Shown here in pieces: positions 61,201 to 64,000 of a stretch of DNA of 64,000 nt. Position numbers and translations under genes: made by a program. The notes beneath the pieces were generated by a model that saw only the letters and a list, made by a program, of their open reading frames with translations, had not been told where the DNA came from and ran no database searches. Location: the NCBI RefSeq assembly GCF_032854445.1, contig NC_088300.1:53916984-53980983 (forward strand), read 5' to 3'. Each line of letters starts with the position of its first letter. The first letter of the stretch is position 1. The stretch comes from Liolophura sinensis. Taxonomy: Eukaryota; Mollusca; Polyplacophora; Chitonida; Chitonidae.

Positions 61201-64000
61201 GTACCAATGCTTTGGGTGGCAATTTCATGTGGTAATTGCAAAGGCAATTGCAGATCTGCATACAACATTCATATTCATCATCAAGTAGTTTTTCAATAAA
61301 AACGATGTGCATTTCAGATGTATTTTCTCCTTTGACTTCTTCACAGTGTTGTGGATGAGAAAAGTCTTCACTGTTTGAGATAATACTGCCTTGGTACATC
61401 AGACAAGTGCTAATTTCCGAGCAACAGAAGATTCTGATAGATGACAGAAAGCTCTGTACTTCCTCAATTTCCACAGTGCAGTCGTGGCGTCCTTCCTCAA
61501 ACCTATAGTGTTTGATCAAACGTATGATTCCATGTAGAACCTCAGGCGTGGACACCACATTTTGCAGCTTCAGACATTTTTCTGTCTGCTGACACTCAGA
61601 CCTGCATGACTCTGTCAACTGTGCCTTCACCAATCTTGACAGAAGGCGGGGCCTGTGGCTGTCGGGAAGTTTGGCCCACAAGTCTATCTTATCAACATTT
61701 TCTTCATCTAGGTTTAGCAAAAAAACAAAATCGAGGTCTCCAGTAGCCCGTTTCTCCACATAAGAATTGTCAGAAATAACAATATCACATGACTTCTGAA
61801 TGACACAGGTTTCGCCTCTTTTTCCCGGAAGATACAGTTTGCCTATTTGAACCTGTCCTTCAGACTTGCACAGCTTCTTGTACATTCCTTTCATTGCTTT
61901 CAATGCTGCCTTCATTTCGTTGGGTTCAAGGTCGTTATCCTGACAAGTTTCTCTTATCCGAAGAAGAACGTTCTCGTAGTGACTTACGGCCACGTTGTTA
62001 CTGACACCAACAGAGACCAATAGTTCGCAAAAGGGGCCCAACTCTTTAGGAAGCGTAAATAAATATGGAGTAATCTCATTCTCTGATTTCAGCTCCACCA
62101 CCACTTGGTCTGGTTTAGCAAAGCATCTGTGATCCTTGATTATCACACAGGGTAAGTTATGAAGTATTTTCTTCAGGTCTTCGCTTAACTTCTTACTCTG
62201 AAGAAACGTGTATATGCCAGAGCAAATTTTCAACAGTGTGTCCAAGGTTTTGTGTTGATGCTTCTGCAGTTGTTTGTCATTATTCATGCTCTGTACTATG
62301 TTCCGCAAATTCTGAACAACTGCTTCGGGAGTTGGTTCTATTTTGACACCCAATCTGTTCAAAATGTTCTCTTTTTCCTTTTCGTCTTTTGGCACACAAT
62401 ACTCCCTGAAAACATCACAGCTTGACCACACCAGATCTTGGTGTTCCGGCAATGCTGAACTGTTGAAACAAGTCATTGATGGGGAAGATTTGTAGCACAA
62501 AGCAATGGCTTGAAGCTCGTGACTCGCAGACTTGGAAACCAGGAACTTTATATTTTTAACTTTTTCAAGAAGAGCGGAATTTTCTTTTTGTTCACAAAAC
62601 AAATTCTTTATTAAGCACTGGGATTTTTCAAGAATTGTCTTTTCTTCTCGCTCATTGCACCCACCTTCCTCAAGCTGTTTAGCCAGTTTCACAAACATGT
62701 CTGCCGACACTTTGTTGGTGAGCCCAGCCATAGTTAGCATGTAATACCATTCATTTTCACGAAACGGTTCCGGGAGAAACTGGTGCCTTTTCAGCATTGC
62801 CTTGAACAAATAATGTTTGTGATCATAAAAGAATGATGCTCTCTCTAATTTCTGGTTATAGGGAATGAATGACAGTTCTTGAAGGGCTATTTGTAGATCG
62901 GATAAGTTAACATTTCCATCTCGCTTAATTAGATTATCTCGGACGAATTCTAGATGAACACTCCTGGCTTTCTCGTCGAGGCGGCCAAACCCTTTAAAAA
63001 TGTACTTACAATAGAAATCAATTTCTGAACAGTTGTCAAGTTCCAAATAGCGGTACAGGTTGATGAGCCGGATGTTCTCTTTCAAAAGTACCAACGATTC
63101 CTCCTGAGACCATTTCTCCATACCAACACAAGGAACCGTTTTCGGTAAGACTATTGCTTTAACACCATTTATCTCAATACCTTCGTTGTACACTGTCACA
63201 AACAACGGCATCTGTCCTAAAAGGGCCCTATGGTCTGGGATCTTCTTCACTTCTTCTAATTGATCTGAAAAATGCTTCAAAATTCCCTGGCAGAGCTCAG
63301 GTTTCAGGAGATCGATGACATTGGCTCTCAATGACGAAGACAATGTTTTTGATATGCCCGTCAGAATTCCTCCCACATTGGACAAATGAACTACCAATTC
63401 ATCCGGAAGTGTATCAGTCTTTAATGTCCTAACATTCTCATCTAAACTGTGAAAGATGTAAAATCCTCCCTGACGCAGATGCTCAGAAATTGGAAAATGA
63501 CTGTCCATAAATACTTGATCAGCAAATCTTACAGGGACCAGATAAAGGCATTTCTCTCCCTTTTGTGTCCTCGTGGCAGGTAACAAAGACCACGATAGAA
63601 TGTCTTCCATCGATTTCTGAGCTTCTTTTTGCTTTGGACGCATGATCTCTTCAGTCAGAAAATGCCACACGGATCTCAACCAGAAATTATCAACCACTGT
63701 CCTGTCATCCCAATACACGGGTTCATTGCTTCCAAAAACCGACTCATCTAACTCTTTCCGCAACAGAGTACTGAAATCCTTGATTCTAAATTGTTTCACT
63801 TGTGGGATCTTTGGCAGGTTTTCATCATCCAAACTAAGGATGATTCTAGCACGGTGGTGAAGAAAGCTACCGGCAGAATGTGGAACTACCTGTGAGTGTT
63901 TTGATACAAAAACTTTTTCCGACTCTCTGAAAACCTGCAACGTTTTATCATAGGTCAACAGTAGCGGTAGCCCTTCAAGGGACTCATTCAGCTTGTCATA
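57975..64000 (-). CDS. SACS-like: Sacsin-like co-chaperone, gene B (partial, 5' end beyond window)
   Basis: Join of 64000-60215 (frame open to the window edge) and 58268-57975. That is 1,360 codons including the stop. It corresponds to the last third of gene A: the end of the SIRPT 3 region, the J domain (HPD at 60626-60634), the Arg/Gly/Tyr/Asn-rich linker and the HEPN domain. The intron phase and position are the same as in gene A. From about 62888 to the edge it is only about two-thirds identical to gene A; after that it is nearly identical except for one patch. It keeps eight residues (within 'VAVSHYENVL') that gene A lacks. Nothing seen is broken, so it is likely functional. Confidence 0.93.
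58269..60214 (-). other. Gene B last intron
   Basis: 1,946-bp intron homologous to gene A intron 6, with the minisatellite in the same place. No gene seen. Confidence 0.9.
59254..59940. repeat. 58-bp minisatellite in the last intron of gene B
   Basis: About twelve units of the same family as 10107-10720. A two-unit block ('gtcgttgttctttacaagta' followed by 'gttgttgtgctttacaagtc') is repeated in tandem at about 59610-59820. This higher-order duplication is not seen in gene A. Confidence 0.92.
60215..64000 (-). CDS. SACS-like: Gene B giant exon, 3' part
   Basis: 1,262 codons without a stop from the window edge. The first residues '[15 protein letters not shown]' match '[15 protein letters not shown]' in gene A, so this is the interior of an exon and the ATG at 63958 is not a start. 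The donor is 'CAGCAG|gtaagt', identical to gene A; the open frame beyond it to 60176 is intronic. Confidence 0.95.

Overview
This is animal nuclear DNA, AT-rich and intron-containing, probably from a mollusc or another lophotrochozoan. The lineage call rests on a tRNA-derived SINE (seen complete, truncated and internally deleted) with the tail motif 'gagtacggcgtaaaacac' and an AATA-type end that I associate with mollusc genomes. No database was consulted. The only recognisable host genes are two sacsin (SACS)-family genes, both on the minus strand, head to tail. Sacsin is a giant co-chaperone with HSP90/GHKL-type ATPase repeats (SIRPT), a J domain that recruits HSP70, and a C-terminal HEPN domain.

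Gene A lies wholly in the window. I rebuilt it as seven coding exons (31436 down to 8819). All splice sites are GT/AG, all phases are compatible, and the coding length is 12,924 nt, 4,307 aa. One exon is 10.7 kb. Gene B runs off the right edge: the window holds the last 3.8 kb of its giant exon, the last intron and the HEPN exon (57975-64000).

Layout: 1-8818 is non-coding sequence downstream of gene A (minisatellites, diverged repeats). 8819-31436 is gene A, with a 58-bp minisatellite in its last intron and a 2-kb array of 25-28-bp repeats in its first. 31437-41350 is intergenic with SINEs, hairpins and diverged repeats. 41351-45812 is a patchwork of a 136-bp inverted-repeat family, a SINE tail, a LINE fragment and a 40-bp minisatellite. 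45831-57974 is a second copy of the gene A downstream region, carrying a Tc1-type transposon and a 2-kb block that copy 1 lacks. 57975-64000 is gene B.

The main result is the relation between the two halves. Everything from the left edge to position 13637, inside gene A's giant exon, is nearly identical to 43.1-62.9 kb. At 13637/62888 identity falls abruptly, and further upstream the two proteins are only about two-thirds identical. So two older paralogs seem to have had their 3' thirds and downstream DNA recently homogenised or re-copied. Inside the recent block lie a diverged patch, a 24-bp deletion in gene A with microhomology, and a transposon insertion with its empty site preserved in the other copy. 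I found no clear new molecular system. The unusual content is the paralog evolution and the repeat biology.
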